A stretch of DNA of 62,886 nucleotides, from contig CAMVGM010000008.1 of NCBI GenBank assembly GCA_947167015.1, forward strand, positions 1-62,886. Direction: 5' to 3'. Made by a program: the position numbers and the translations under genes. The notes under the pieces are model-generated. The model was not told the origin of the DNA. It ran no database searches and saw only the letters and a program-made list of their open reading frames with translations. Source of the stretch: an uncultured Bacteroidales bacterium. GTDB taxonomy: Bacteria > Bacteroidota > Bacteroidia > Bacteroidales > UBA932. This document shows, one piece after another, positions 41,315-50,554 of this stretch (the first letter of the stretch is position 1; the number at the start of each line of letters is the position of its first letter).

Positions 41315-43849
41315 ATGAAGAAAATGATCCTTCCGGCCCTCGCGCTGCTTTGTCTGGCGGCGTGCGGTCCTGCGTCGGCGCCTGATCTCAAACTGAACGA
41401 TCTCGAGTATTTCGAGCGTCAGGGCGTCAACGTGCTGGTTTACAGCAACACCTTCTCCGGAGGCTTCAATGACGAGAAGAACTCCGGCATCGAGGTGATC
41501 CATCATGGCGTCCGCACCGTCCAGGGCGGCGCCGTGCGTCTCAGCAACACCCCGGAGCAGTGGGACCTCGTCCCGCAGACGACCTTCCGGAACGTGGATC
41601 CCGCCGCCGGCACCGTCGAGGTGGGGCTGCGCTATCCCGACTATGATTTCGACTCCCGCGTCCTGGTGACGGCGGAGGGCAAAGCCGTCCGCATCGACGT
41701 GTACCTGGACAAGCCGGTTCCCGCGGAACTGGAGGGCGACGCCGGTTTCAACCTGGAGTTCCTGCCCTCGCAGTATTGGAACAAGGCCTATGTGATGGAC
41801 GGCAAGGCGAACCGCTTCCCGCGCTATTCCGCCAGCCTGACCACCACGCGGCCCAACGAGGAGAAAGTCAAGCAGTTCAAGGGCTACCGGACCTACGATG
41901 ACCGCGGCACGGGCCGCTTCGTGGACCCGCTCCCGCTCTGCACCGGACACGAACTGATCGCCGCCCCGGACGATCCGCAGCGCCTGGTCAAGGTGACCTC
42001 CGAGGATGCCGAGCTGATGCTCTTCGACGGCCGCCTGCTGGCGCAGAATGGCTGGTACGTCCTCCGCAGCCTGCTGCCGGCCGGCAAGACCGGCAAGGTG
42101 CTCAGCTGGACGGTGGAGCCGAATGCGGTGGCCGGCTGGGTCCGGGAGCCGAACGTGGGCTTCTCGCAGGTGGGCTATCTGCCCGGACAGCAGAAGGTGG
42201 CCGTGATCGAGCTGGACAAGCAGGACAAGGTCCGTCCGACCGCGGAGCTCTGGAAGGTGAAGGAGGACGGTTCCAGGGTCCGCGCTTTCTCCGGTCCCGT
42301 GCGCTCCTGGGGCGACTACTACAAGTACCACTATGCGAAATTCGATTTCTCCTCCGTGCAGGAGCCGGGCGTCTATTTCCTGAAGTACGGTGACGTCGAG
42401 ACCAACGACTTCCTGATCGGGGACGACGTGTACGACCGCATCACGGACGCCACGAGCGACGTTTGGATCCCGATCCACATGAACCACATGATGGTCAACG
42501 AGGCGTACCGCATCTGGCACGGCGAACCGTTCAAGGAAGGTTACCTGCAGGCGCCCGCCAATACCGACCACTTCGACCTGCACAGCCAGGGCGTCATCGA
42601 TACCAAATTCAAGGCGCTCCAGCTCATCCCGGGCTTGAACGTGGGCGGCTATTTCGACGCCGGCGACTTCGACATCGAGACGGGTTCCAACATCAACGTG
42701 GTGTCCAACCTGGTTTCCGACTGGGAGCGCTTCCGCCCGATGCGTGACGAGACCTTCGTCAGCGAGAAGCAGCGCTACGTGGACCTGCACCGTCCGGATG
42801 GGGTGCCTGACGTGCTGCAGTACATCGAGCACGGCGTGCTGAACCTGGTGGCCCAGGCCGAGATCATCGGCCACATGTCCCAGACCCTGTCCAACTCCGT
42901 CCTGGACAACTACCACCACCTCGGCGATGCCGCGGCCATCACGGACGGCCTGCATTACGACCCGCGCCTGAAGCCGTACGAGAAATCCGCAGACGGCAAG
43001 TCCAGCGGAACTCCGGACGACATGTGGGCCTTCACCACCCGCAACCCGGGCCTGGACCTCCAGGCCGCCACGATGTTCGCCGCCGCCAGCCGTGCGCTCG
43101 CCGGCTACAACGACGACCTGTCCAAGCGTGCGCTGACCCAGTCCAAGCGCCTGATGAAGGAGGGGACCGAACTGATCCAGAAGAACCCGATGGCGGCCCG
43201 GATGCGCGGCCGCGGCGGTTTCGGCAACATGTCCACCAACCTGCAACTCTACGTCTCCACCGGCGAACAGCACTATCTGGACGACTTCCAGGAGCAGATC
43301 TGGCCGGCGCTCGACCGTATGGTCAACTCCGCCATCCAGCCCGCCCTGGACGCCATCCCGTACCTGGATGCCGCCTACAAGGAGCGCTTGCGTCCGTATG
43401 TCGAGGAGTACAAGCATTATCTCGACAGCCTCGATACCCAGAACCCGTACGGCGTGCCCATCGGCCTGGGCAACTGGGCTTCCAGCGGCAGTGTGGTCAG
43501 TTTCGGCACCACCGCCAGCTTCGCGAGCCAGTATTTCCCGGACATCATCAGCCCCGAGTACGCCCTGAAGGCCGCCGGTTACATGTTCGGCTGCCATCCG
43601 TACCACAACTATTCGCTGGTGGCCGCCGTCGGCGCCACGCGTCCGAAAGAGGTGTTCTATGGCAACAACCGCGCGGACTTCTCCTTCATCCCCGGCAACG
43701 TGGCCCCGGGCGTGCTGTTCCGCCATCCGGACCATTTCGAGAACTACGATGACTGGCCATTCCTCTGGGGACAGAACGAAGGCACGATCGCAGGCAACAC
43801 TTCCTACCTGATCTTCGGCGCCGCCCTGCAGAACCTGATCAAACAGTAA
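41315..43849 (+). CDS. GH9 family lipoprotein glycoside hydrolase
   Basis: 844-aa surface or periplasmic lipoprotein (LCLAAC lipobox, Cys near 17). After a ~250-residue N-terminal region comes an N-terminal Ig-like CelD domain (~275-375; SQVGYLPGQQKVAVIELD..., GVYFLKYGDVETNDFLIGDDVY), then the (alpha/alpha)6 barrel of GH9: GGYFDAGDFD (catalytic Asp pair, cf. GGWYDAGD), DMWAFTTRNPGLDLQAATMFAAASRAL, and the final WGQNEGTIAGNTSYL with the acid Glu. GH9 members are inverting endo- or exo-beta-glucanases. It is monocistronic: own promoter upstream, strong hairpin downstream. The substrate may be beta-glucan rather than crystalline cellulose; there is no carbohydrate-binding module. Confidence 0.9.
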   Translation: MKKMILPALALLCLAACGPASAPDLKLNDLEYFERQGVNVLVYSNTFSGGFNDEKNSGIEVIHHGVRTVQGGAVRLSNTPEQWDLVPQTTFRNVDPAAGTVEVGLRYPDYDFDSRVLVTAEGKAVRIDVYLDKPVPAELEGDAGFNLEFLPSQYWNKAYVMDGKANRFPRYSASLTTTRPNEEKVKQFKGYRTYDDRGTGRFVDPLPLCTGHELIAAPDDPQRLVKVTSEDAELMLFDGRLLAQNGWYVLRSLLPAGKTGKVLSWTVEPNAVAGWVREPNVGFSQVGYLPGQQKVAVIELDKQDKVRPTAELWKVKEDGSRVRAFSGPVRSWGDYYKYHYAKFDFSSVQEPGVYFLKYGDVETNDFLIGDDVYDRITDATSDVWIPIHMNHMMVNEAYRIWHGEPFKEGYLQAPANTDHFDLHSQGVIDTKFKALQLIPGLNVGGYFDAGDFDIETGSNINVVSNLVSDWERFRPMRDETFVSEKQRYVDLHRPDGVPDVLQYIEHGVLNLVAQAEIIGHMSQTLSNSVLDNYHHLGDAAAITDGLHYDPRLKPYEKSADGKSSGTPDDMWAFTTRNPGLDLQAATMFAAASRALAGYNDDLSKRALTQSKRLMKEGTELIQKNPMAARMRGRGGFGNMSTNLQLYVSTGEQHYLDDFQEQIWPALDRMVNSAIQPALDAIPYLDAAYKERLRPYVEEYKHYLDSLDTQNPYGVPIGLGNWASSGSVVSFGTTASFASQYFPDIISPEYALKAAGYMFGCHPYHNYSLVAAVGATRPKEVFYGNNRADFSFIPGNVAPGVLFRHPDHFENYDDWPFLWGQNEGTIAGNTSYLIFGAALQNLIKQ

Positions 43850-43864
43850 CGGCGTCTTGAAAGA

Positions 43865-43899
43865 ATGGATGACCCGGCTCCACGAGCCGGGTCATCCAT
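43865..43899. terminator. 16-bp perfect hairpin after the GH9 gene
   Basis: ATGGATGACCCGGCTC and its exact reverse complement enclose the loop CAC, 15 bases after the GH9 stop. The T tail is short (CATTTAT), but stem strength suggests a factor-independent terminator isolating the GH9 gene from the hypB operon. Confidence 0.8.
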
Positions 43900-44004
43900 T
43901 TATCCGGGCAAAATTTGGATGAGTGCGGCAAAAAGCGTAACTTGCAGAACTTTTATAGTAACCACTGACTAATACCGCTAACCCATCTCTTTTCACGGTC
44001 TGCC

Positions 44005-44679
44005 ATGGACGGAGTGAAAGTAATCGAAATCAAGAAAAGCGTTTTTGCGGAGAACGAAAAGGATGCCGCTGCGCTGCGTGAGGAATTGAAACGCAAGGGG
44101 GTTTATCTGCTGAATCTGATGTCCTCTCCCGGAAGCGGGAAGACGACGACCCTCATCCGGCTCATCAACCTGTTGAAAGACAAGATCCGCATCGCCGTGA
44201 TGGAGGCGGACATCGACAGTGATGTCGATGCCGTCAAGATCAAGGAGGCGACGGGGGTGGAATCCATCCAGCTCCATACCGGCGGCATGTGCCACCTCGA
44301 TGCGGAAATGACGCGCCAGGGCCTGGACAACCTGCAGCTGGCGGACGTGGACCTCGTCATCCTGGAGAATGTCGGCAACCTGGTCTGCCCGGCCGAATTC
44401 GATACAGGTGCCGTCCGCAATGCCATGATCCTGTCCGTTCCGGAAGGCGACGACAAGCCCCTGAAATACCCCCTGATGTTCTCCGTCTGCGACCTCGTCG
44501 CCGTCAACAAGACCGACGTGCTGCCGTATTTCGACTTCGACCTCGACAGATGCCGGGAGAACGTGCGCCTGCGCAATCCCCGTGCGCAGGTGATTCCCAT
44601 CTGCGCCAAAACCGGTGAGGGCATGGAGGCCCTGGCCGGGTGGCTGCTCGCCGAAGTCAAAGCCTGGAAACAAGAATAA
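44005..44679 (+). CDS. hypB: nickel-incorporation GTPase HypB
   Basis: 224-aa G3E GTPase that, with HypA, inserts nickel into [NiFe]-hydrogenase (or supplies urease). P-loop SSPGSGKT at 40-47; the internal metal site ligands C96 and H97 (TGGMCHLD) and C128 (NLVCPAEFD) are present; NKTD nucleotide specificity motif. It lacks the N-terminal CXXCGC or His-rich nickel-storage segment found in some HypB. It is the first gene of an apparent operon hypB - Fe-S flavoprotein - hypA. No other hyp gene or hydrogenase subunit is in this window. Confidence 0.95.
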   Translation: MDGVKVIEIKKSVFAENEKDAAALREELKRKGVYLLNLMSSPGSGKTTTLIRLINLLKDKIRIAVMEADIDSDVDAVKIKEATGVESIQLHTGGMCHLDAEMTRQGLDNLQLADVDLVILENVGNLVCPAEFDTGAVRNAMILSVPEGDDKPLKYPLMFSVCDLVAVNKTDVLPYFDFDLDRCRENVRLRNPRAQVIPICAKTGEGMEALAGWLLAEVKAWKQE

Positions 44680-44690
44680 AACCACATAAT

Positions 44691-47519
44691 ATGCCTGAAA
44701 TGTCCACCAAATTTGTCCCCCGTCACAAGGGTGACAAAAACCCGAACCCGAAACTCATTAAATTCGTCCGCCACGTCACGGACCGCGTCCCGGGCAAGAT
44801 CAAGATGACCACCGAAGACCCGGAGTACTGGGGTCTGGCCTGCATCTTCGAGGACGAACTGGATGCCGTTACCCGCGAGGCCGCCCTGGACCTGCTGCTG
44901 GACATGCTCCCGAAGAACTTCCTGAAGGTCCGCGAGCACCGCAGCTATGCCCTCCTGCACCAGTGGAATGCCGAAAAGCATTACACGCCGGATGACGCGT
45001 CCTTCGACGCTTTGCTGGACAAACTGGCCTATTACGGCATGCTGGAGTATGATTACGGCGACAAGTACACCAAGAACGGTCCCGTTCCCGGAACGACCTA
45101 CAAGCGGGAGGACCGGATCTACTGGGTGCCGATGTTCGTGCCGGGTTCCGCCGAGTACACCAACATGAACACGAAGTTGATGGACAAGTATCCCGAGCTG
45201 GCGATGTTTTTCGAGCGGATGACCTTCCTCCCGCTGGAGAAGGTGACGCCGATGGTGCCGATGGGCGGCGCCGGCATCGGCATGCACGTGATTCCCGTGG
45301 AAAAGGCCATCTCGATGGAGAACCAGTCCATCGACATCGAACACATCTCTTACTGGCTGAAGAAATATGAGGGGCACCTCGGCGTGGGCATCTGCTCCTG
45401 CCGGTACGGCCGCAAGAAACTGGATGAGGGCTGCGCTGACGACTACCGCGACTGGTGCATTGGCGTGGGCGACATGGCGGACTACCTGGCCGAGACCGGC
45501 CGCGGCCACTATATCACCTATGACGAGTGCATGGCCATCCTGAAGAAGGCCGAGGACCAGGGCTTCGTCCACCAGGTCACCAACATCGACGGGGAGGGCA
45601 AGATCTTTGCCATCTGCAACTGCAACGTCAAGATCTGCAACGCCTTGCGTACTTCCCAGCTGTTCAATACCCCGAACCTTTCCCGCAGCGCGTACGTCGC
45701 CGAGGTAGAGAAGGCCAACTGCGTGGCCTGCGGCCGTTGCGTCGAGTACTGCCCGGCGGGCGCCGTCAAGCTGGGGCAGAAGCTCTGCACCTCGCACGGC
45801 GAGATCGAGTATCCCCGCCAGGAACTCCCCGACGCCAGCAAGTGGGGCCCGGAGAAATGGACGGAAGACTACCGCGACAAGAACCGCATCAACTGCTATC
45901 CCACCGGCACCTCGCCCTGCAAGACCGCCTGCCCGGCGCACATCGCCGTCCAGGGCTACCTGAAGAAGGCCGCCGAGGGCAAGTACCGCGAGGCGCTCGA
46001 ACTCATCAAGCGCGAGAACCCGTTCCCGGCCGTCTGCGGCCGCGTCTGCAACCGCCGCTGCGAGGACGCCTGCACCCGCGGGACCATCGACCAGCCGATC
46101 GCCATCGACGCCGTCAAGAAATTCATCGCCGACCGGGACCTGGACGCGGAAACCCGCTTCGTCCCCGAGGTGAACATCGCCTCCAGCGTCCAGGAACGCT
46201 GGGAAGAGAAGATCGCCGTCATCGGCGCCGGCCCCGCCGGCCTGAGCTGCGCGAACTACCTCGCCACGATGGGCTACCGTCCCACCGTGTTCGAAAAGAA
46301 CGCCGAGCCGGGCGGCATGCTCCGTTACGGCATCCCTTCCTATAAGTTGGAGAAGGACGTGATCGCCGCCGAGATCGACATCATGAAAGAGATCGGCGTG
46401 GAGATCCGCACCGGCGTCGAGGTAGGGAAGGACGTCACCATCGCCCAGCTCCGCGAGCAGGGCTACAAGGCCTTCTACGTGGCCATCGGCTGCCAGGGCG
46501 GCCGTCTGCCGGGCATCCCCGGCGAAACGCTGCCCGGCACGGTGACGGCCATCGACTTCCTGCACGAGGCCAATACGGGCAAGCTGCCCGTGAGCGGCAA
46601 GGTGGTCGTGGTGGGCGGCGGCAACGTCGCCATCGACGCGGCCCGCGTGGCGAAGCGCAGCGGCGCTTCCTCCGTGACGATGCTGTCCCTGGAGACCGAG
46701 GACATCATGCCCGCTTCTCCGGAAGAGCGCGGCGAGGCCCGCGAAGACGGCGTCGTGCTGAACCCCGGCTGGGGCCCGAAGGAGGTCCTGGGAGAGGGGA
46801 AGGTGAGCGGCATCGTCTTCAAGAAGTGCACCTCCGTCTTTGACGAGAACAAGCGATTCGCCCCGAAATACGATGAAAACGAGCTCATTACGCTCGAAGC
46901 GGACCTGGTGGTCTTCGCCATCGGCCAGACGGTGGTCCTGAAGGACCTGCTGAAGGACACCCGGGTGGAATTCTTCCGCGGCGTCTATCCGGTCGCGGAC
47001 AAGCTGACCTACCAGACGGCGGAGCCCGACATCTTCGTGGGCGGTGACGTCTTCACGGGCCCCAAGTTCGCCATCGACGCCATCGCGGCCGGCAAGGAGG
47101 CCGCCGAGTCCCTGCACCGCTTCGTCCAGCACGGGCATATGACCATCGGCCGCAACCGCCGCGACTTCATCGAACTGGACAAGGGCGACATCCGCGTAGA
47201 GTCTTATGACAATTCCTCCCGCCAGGTTCCCGGCGACAAGCCGGCGGAGAACGCTTTCCGCGAGTATCACGGCACCCTCACCGAAGAGCAGGTGCGCAAG
47301 GAGACCGCCCGCTGTCTGGGCTGCGGGGCCTCCGTGGTGGACCCGAACAAGTGCATCGGCTGCGGCATCTGCACCACCAAGTGCGGCTTCGACGCCATCC
47401 ATCTGAAGCGCATGCATCCGGAAGCCAGCCATTTCGTCACCTCCGAGGACAAGTTCAGCGCCATCCTTCCGTACATGCTCAAGCGCACGGGGAAGATCCT
47501 CTTCAAGAAGAATTCGTAA
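44691..47519 (+). CDS. NAD(P)H:acceptor flavoprotein with multiple Fe-S clusters (GltD-like core)
   Basis: 942-aa cytoplasmic electron-transfer protein. N-terminal ~220 residues are winged-helix-like with no cofactor motif. Then cysteine-rich segments GVGICSCRYG (~235) and ICNCNVKIC (~310), a ferredoxin motif CVACGRCVEYC (~344-354), a GltD/DPYD-type Fer4 domain (SPCKTACPAHIAVQGY near 410, CGRVCNRRCEDAC), an FAD-binding GAGPAGLSCANYL (~512), an NADPH site VVGGGNVAIDAARVA (~640), and two C-terminal ferredoxin motifs (RCLGCGAS, CIGCGICTTKCGF). Such proteins shuttle electrons between NAD(P)H and ferredoxin-type partners. It lies 11 bases after hypB, and its TAA overlaps the hypA ATG, so the three genes work as a unit; the partner enzyme is not visible. 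Confidence 0.88.
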   Translation: MPEMSTKFVPRHKGDKNPNPKLIKFVRHVTDRVPGKIKMTTEDPEYWGLACIFEDELDAVTREAALDLLLDMLPKNFLKVREHRSYALLHQWNAEKHYTPDDASFDALLDKLAYYGMLEYDYGDKYTKNGPVPGTTYKREDRIYWVPMFVPGSAEYTNMNTKLMDKYPELAMFFERMTFLPLEKVTPMVPMGGAGIGMHVIPVEKAISMENQSIDIEHISYWLKKYEGHLGVGICSCRYGRKKLDEGCADDYRDWCIGVGDMADYLAETGRGHYITYDECMAILKKAEDQGFVHQVTNIDGEGKIFAICNCNVKICNALRTSQLFNTPNLSRSAYVAEVEKANCVACGRCVEYCPAGAVKLGQKLCTSHGEIEYPRQELPDASKWGPEKWTEDYRDKNRINCYPTGTSPCKTACPAHIAVQGYLKKAAEGKYREALELIKRENPFPAVCGRVCNRRCEDACTRGTIDQPIAIDAVKKFIADRDLDAETRFVPEVNIASSVQERWEEKIAVIGAGPAGLSCANYLATMGYRPTVFEKNAEPGGMLRYGIPSYKLEKDVIAAEIDIMKEIGVEIRTGVEVGKDVTIAQLREQGYKAFYVAIGCQGGRLPGIPGETLPGTVTAIDFLHEANTGKLPVSGKVVVVGGGNVAIDAARVAKRSGASSVTMLSLETEDIMPASPEERGEAREDGVVLNPGWGPKEVLGEGKVSGIVFKKCTSVFDENKRFAPKYDENELITLEADLVVFAIGQTVVLKDLLKDTRVEFFRGVYPVADKLTYQTAEPDIFVGGDVFTGPKFAIDAIAAGKEAAESLHRFVQHGHMTIGRNRRDFIELDKGDIRVESYDNSSRQVPGDKPAENAFREYHGTLTEEQVRKETARCLGCGASVVDPNKCIGCGICTTKCGFDAIHLKRMHPEASHFVTSEDKFSAILPYMLKRTGKILFKKNS

Positions 47520-47866
47520 TGCACGAACTGGGGATCGTCTTTTATATCATCCGTGACGTCAAGCAGGCCGCCGAGGAGAACCGGGTGGAACACGTTTCCG
47601 CCGTGGTGATGAACATCGGCGAGGTGTCCACGGTCGTTCCGGAATACCTCACGGACTGCTGGCGCTGGGCCGCCGACAAGGAGGAACTGCTGCGGGGATG
47701 CGAGTTGCGCGTCAACACCATCCCGGCGGTGAGTTACTGCGACGACTGCCAGCAGGAGTATGAGACGGTCCGCTATGGCAGGACCTGCCCCCGCTGCGGC
47801 GGAGGCCATACCTGGCTCCTCCGCGGCAACGAGGTGGAAATCAAGGAAATCATCGTATCATCGTAA
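47519..47866 (+). CDS. hypA: hydrogenase/urease nickel chaperone HypA
   Basis: 115-aa nickel- and zinc-binding protein. Starts MHELG with the N-terminal His2 nickel ligand, and has the zinc pair C74/C77 (CDDC) and C90/C93 (CPRC) of HypA/HybF. It hands nickel to HypB or the hydrogenase large subunit. The ATG overlaps the flavoprotein stop by one base, putting a nickel chaperone under the same control as that enzyme. Confidence 0.94.
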   Translation: MHELGIVFYIIRDVKQAAEENRVEHVSAVVMNIGEVSTVVPEYLTDCWRWAADKEELLRGCELRVNTIPAVSYCDDCQQEYETVRYGRTCPRCGGGHTWLLRGNEVEIKEIIVSS

Positions 47867-47885
47867 ACATAAATAATCTGACAGC

Positions 47886-48236
47886 ATGTCTTGTTTCGTA
47901 GTTCCCCTGTTGCAGGCGGTCGCCACGACGGTGTACCGCAGGCACAATGCCGGGTATCGGAAAAACCCGGATTCAACCCTCTTCAAGCGCCATCTTCCCG
48001 CATTGGAAAAGATGCTCTGGGGCGGCAGCCTGATGCTGGTCGTCGACCACGTGATCAATGGCGAACTCAGCTGGCGCTTCCCGTTCTTCACGGCACTCGG
48101 CGTGGAAGGCGGCTTCGGTGTGATGCTCCGTGAGATGCTCACGGTCGGCGTGCCGATGTCGCTGGCGCTGACCGCCGCCTGGGCGGTCTATGCCGTGCTG
48201 AAAGAGCGGCGGACCCTTCGCTTATCGACAAAATAA
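47886..48236 (+). CDS. small membrane protein of unknown function
   Basis: 116 aa with three hydrophobic segments: an N-terminal CFVVPLLQAVATTVY, a central MLWGGSLMLVVDHVI, and VGVPMSLALTAAWAVYAVL near 90-108. The central LWGG...DHVINGELSWRFPFF block and the N-terminal CFVVPL (a Cys at position 3) look like features of a conserved Bacteroidales family I recall as hypothetical only. It follows hypA by 19 bases and precedes the DUF5692 gene by 24, so it probably belongs to the same unit. Confidence 0.7.
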   Translation: MSCFVVPLLQAVATTVYRRHNAGYRKNPDSTLFKRHLPALEKMLWGGSLMLVVDHVINGELSWRFPFFTALGVEGGFGVMLREMLTVGVPMSLALTAAWAVYAVLKERRTLRLSTK

Positions 48237-48260
48237 CATACTTTAATCCAAACCTTTCCT

Positions 48261-49355
48261 ATGTTTTTCCAAGTTTATGGAGAGCATGCCCTCGCTCAGT
48301 GGGGGATGCTGATCGTGGTCCTGCTGGGCCTGATCCTGCTCAATGAATTCGCCCGCCGGACCAAGCTGGGCGGCATCATCACTTTCTTTGCCATTCCCGT
48401 GGCGCTTACCGCCTACTTCCTCGCCATCTGGCTGGGTGTCCGGTCCGGAGCGCAATGGGCTCTGCAAAACCAGACCCACATCTACATGCAGGGCTGGTTC
48501 CACTATGCCAAGCTGTACGCGGCCACGGCCGGGTGCATCGGCTTCATGATGATCAAGTATGAATGGGGCGTCGGTGCGAAGCACTGGTTCAAGCCGTTCC
48601 CCTTCGTGATCGTCGGCATCAACATCCTCATCGCCTGCGTTTCCGACTTCGAGTCCGCAGTCATGGGATGGAACAAGTGGTGGCTCACTTCCGAGGGCGT
48701 CTGGCAGTACGGCGGCTGGCACAACGTGATGAACGGTGTCGCCGGTCTCATCAACATCATGTGTATGACCGCCTGGTGGAACGTCTATCCCTCCAAGGAC
48801 AGGAAGGATATGATCTGGGCGGACATGACCTGGGTCTACATCGTCATCTACGACATCTGGAACTTCGCTTATACCTACAACTGCCTGCCTACGCACAGCT
48901 GGTACTGCGGTATCGCCCTGCTGCTCGCCCCGACCATCGCAGCCCTCCTGTGGAACCGCGGCGGATGGATCCAGAACCGCGCCAACACCCTGGCCATCTG
49001 GTGCATGTTCGCCCAGGTCTTCCCGCTCTTCCAGGAGACCTTCAAGGACGGACGCCAGTGGTTCTCCTGGGCCACGCTGCCCGTCCTCTATCCCGAGGGA
49101 GTGGACACCATCAGCAAGCTTTATGAGGCTGCCGGCGGAGAAGCCGCTGCCGTGGGTACGACCGTCGACCCTTCCGTCGTGGCGGCCAACCCCACCATGA
49201 TGACCGTCATCAGCGCCCTGGCGCTCGTCACCAACATCATCGCCATCTGCTACATCATCGCCGTCTCCAAGAAGCGCCACATCAACCCGTACAAGGAGGA
49301 TGTGTTCGTGGACCAGAAGTACTACAAGGACGCGATGGCCCGCGCAGACGTCTAA
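48261..49355 (+). CDS. DUF5692 polytopic membrane protein
   Basis: 364-aa inner-membrane protein with about nine hydrophobic segments. The sequence MFFQVYGEHALAQWGMLIVVLLGLILLNEFARRTKLGGIITFFAIPVAL, GWFHYAKLYAATAGCIGFMMIKY, GGWHNVMNGVAGLINIMCMTAWW and DMTWVYIVIYDIWNFAYTYNC matches what I know as DUF5692, an anaerobe-enriched family without known function. Several charged or polar residues in the helices suggest transport or signalling rather than a simple anchor. It is the last gene before a strong terminator at 49379-49409. Confidence 0.82.
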   Translation: MFFQVYGEHALAQWGMLIVVLLGLILLNEFARRTKLGGIITFFAIPVALTAYFLAIWLGVRSGAQWALQNQTHIYMQGWFHYAKLYAATAGCIGFMMIKYEWGVGAKHWFKPFPFVIVGINILIACVSDFESAVMGWNKWWLTSEGVWQYGGWHNVMNGVAGLINIMCMTAWWNVYPSKDRKDMIWADMTWVYIVIYDIWNFAYTYNCLPTHSWYCGIALLLAPTIAALLWNRGGWIQNRANTLAIWCMFAQVFPLFQETFKDGRQWFSWATLPVLYPEGVDTISKLYEAAGGEAAAVGTTVDPSVVAANPTMMTVISALALVTNIIAICYIIAVSKKRHINPYKEDVFVDQKYYKDAMARADV

Positions 49356-49378
49356 GCGACTGTGTCCCTGCCAGATAT

Positions 49379-49409
49379 AAAAGGGACGGCCGATCCGGCC
49401 GTCCCTTTT
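49379..49409 (+). terminator. terminator after the hypB-DUF5692 unit
   Basis: 14-bp perfect stem (AAAAGGGACGGCCG, loop ATC, CGGCCGTCCCTTTT) with an A run left and a T run right, so it works for both this unit and the convergent DUF362 gene. Confidence 0.92.
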
Positions 49410-49431
49410 ATCGTCCCGTGCGCGGGAGGGT

Positions 49432-50511
49432 TTATTCCGCCACGAACGGTTTCAGTCCCTCGGCAGCCTCGGCAGCGGTGATCCGCTTGCCGCCGTTGTC
49501 CAGGTCGATGAGCGCGTAGCGGTCATGGCCCATGCCCAGTTCCTTCATATAACTGAGCTGACGCAGGCCGTGACGGCTCTCGATGCGCTCCAGCATGTCG
49601 TGGTGCTCTTCGGCCGTCATCGCATAGATGATGTCGACGCAGGCCTGGTCGATGGCCAGGATGTCGGTCGAGGACAGGATGCCCACGTTCGGCGTCACCA
49701 CGGGTTCCGCGGCCACGCCCTCGCAGTCGCAGGAGACGGACATGTTGCGCATCACGTTAACATAGGTCACCTTCTCGCCGAAATGGTCGATGGTCGCCTT
49801 GGTGGACTCGGTCATCCTTTCCATGAATTCCTCCTCCGCGATATTCCACTGGTCGTCGGAACCGGGGGTGGTGTGGATCCAGCCCTTGCCGATGCGACCG
49901 TCGGCGCAACCGATGCCGATGTTCTTGTTGGAACCACCGAAGCCGCCCTGCGTGTGGCCCTTGAAGTGGGTCAGGGTGACCATGGAATCGTAGTTGAGCA
50001 GGTGGCTGCCCACGGACATGGCCTTGAACCATTTGCCGCCCTCCACGGGGAGCGTGGCGACGCCCTCTTCATCCATGATGTCCACCGGACAGAAGTTCCA
50101 GCCGTTGACTTCCAGTGTCTTGCGGTGTGCCTCGGTGGTGTAGCGGTCGCCTTCGTAGTAGGTGTTGGTCTCGATGATGGTGGCGTCAGGCAGATCCTTC
50201 TCCAGCAGGGCTTTCACCCACGGACGGGGGATGATGTTGGGGCCGTTCTGCTCGCCGGTATGGAGTTTGACGCCCACGCGGCCGGAAATCTTGCCGTTGA
50301 CCTGCTCGTAGGCCTTGATGAGGCCCTCCGCGGAAAGGTCGCGGGTGAAATAAACCACGGCTTCGTCGCCGGTCCGCTGGTCATAGGGGAGGTATTTGTT
50401 GCCGTCCTTCCCCGGGACGGGGCCTTCGGCTTTCTTGCTTCCGGCATAGGTACACGCGCTTACCAGCGCAACGCCGAGCGCGAGGCCCAGCAACAGGTGC
50501 AATGCGTTCAT
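49432..50511 (-). CDS. exported DUF362 lipoprotein
   Basis: 359 aa. Signal plus lipobox LVSAC (Cys20). The body is a DUF362 domain: VGVKLHTGEQNGPNIIPRPWVKALLE, DSMVTLTHFKGHTQGGFGGSNKNIGIGCADGRIGK, ending near GILSSTDILAIDQACVDII. Cytoplasmic DUF362 proteins carry ferredoxin motifs and act with Fe-S substrates; here no CxxCxxC is present, though CDCEG and a few Cys occur, so the cluster-binding part is missing. Function in the envelope is unknown. It follows the rubredoxin gene by 43 bases in the same direction. Confidence 0.85.
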   Translation of the reverse strand: MNALHLLLGLALGVALVSACTYAGSKKAEGPVPGKDGNKYLPYDQRTGDEAVVYFTRDLSAEGLIKAYEQVNGKISGRVGVKLHTGEQNGPNIIPRPWVKALLEKDLPDATIIETNTYYEGDRYTTEAHRKTLEVNGWNFCPVDIMDEEGVATLPVEGGKWFKAMSVGSHLLNYDSMVTLTHFKGHTQGGFGGSNKNIGIGCADGRIGKGWIHTTPGSDDQWNIAEEEFMERMTESTKATIDHFGEKVTYVNVMRNMSVSCDCEGVAAEPVVTPNVGILSSTDILAIDQACVDIIYAMTAEEHHDMLERIESRHGLRQLSYMKELGMGHDRYALIDLDNGGKRITAAEAAEGLKPFVAE

Positions 50512-50554
50512 TTGGTAATTGTATTGTTCAGGTTAAAGCAGCGGAAAGCAGGGG

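Noticed and set aside
44103..47432. 1,109-codon open frame antisense to hypB, the flavoprotein and hypA
   Set aside because: Caused by codon bias of the high-GC sense genes. It spans three well-supported genes and shows no domain.
44005..47866. Glutamate synthase small subunit (GltD) operon
   Set aside because: The middle protein has a GltD-like core, but the large subunit is absent, extra ferredoxin sites flank the core, and the neighbours are nickel chaperones.
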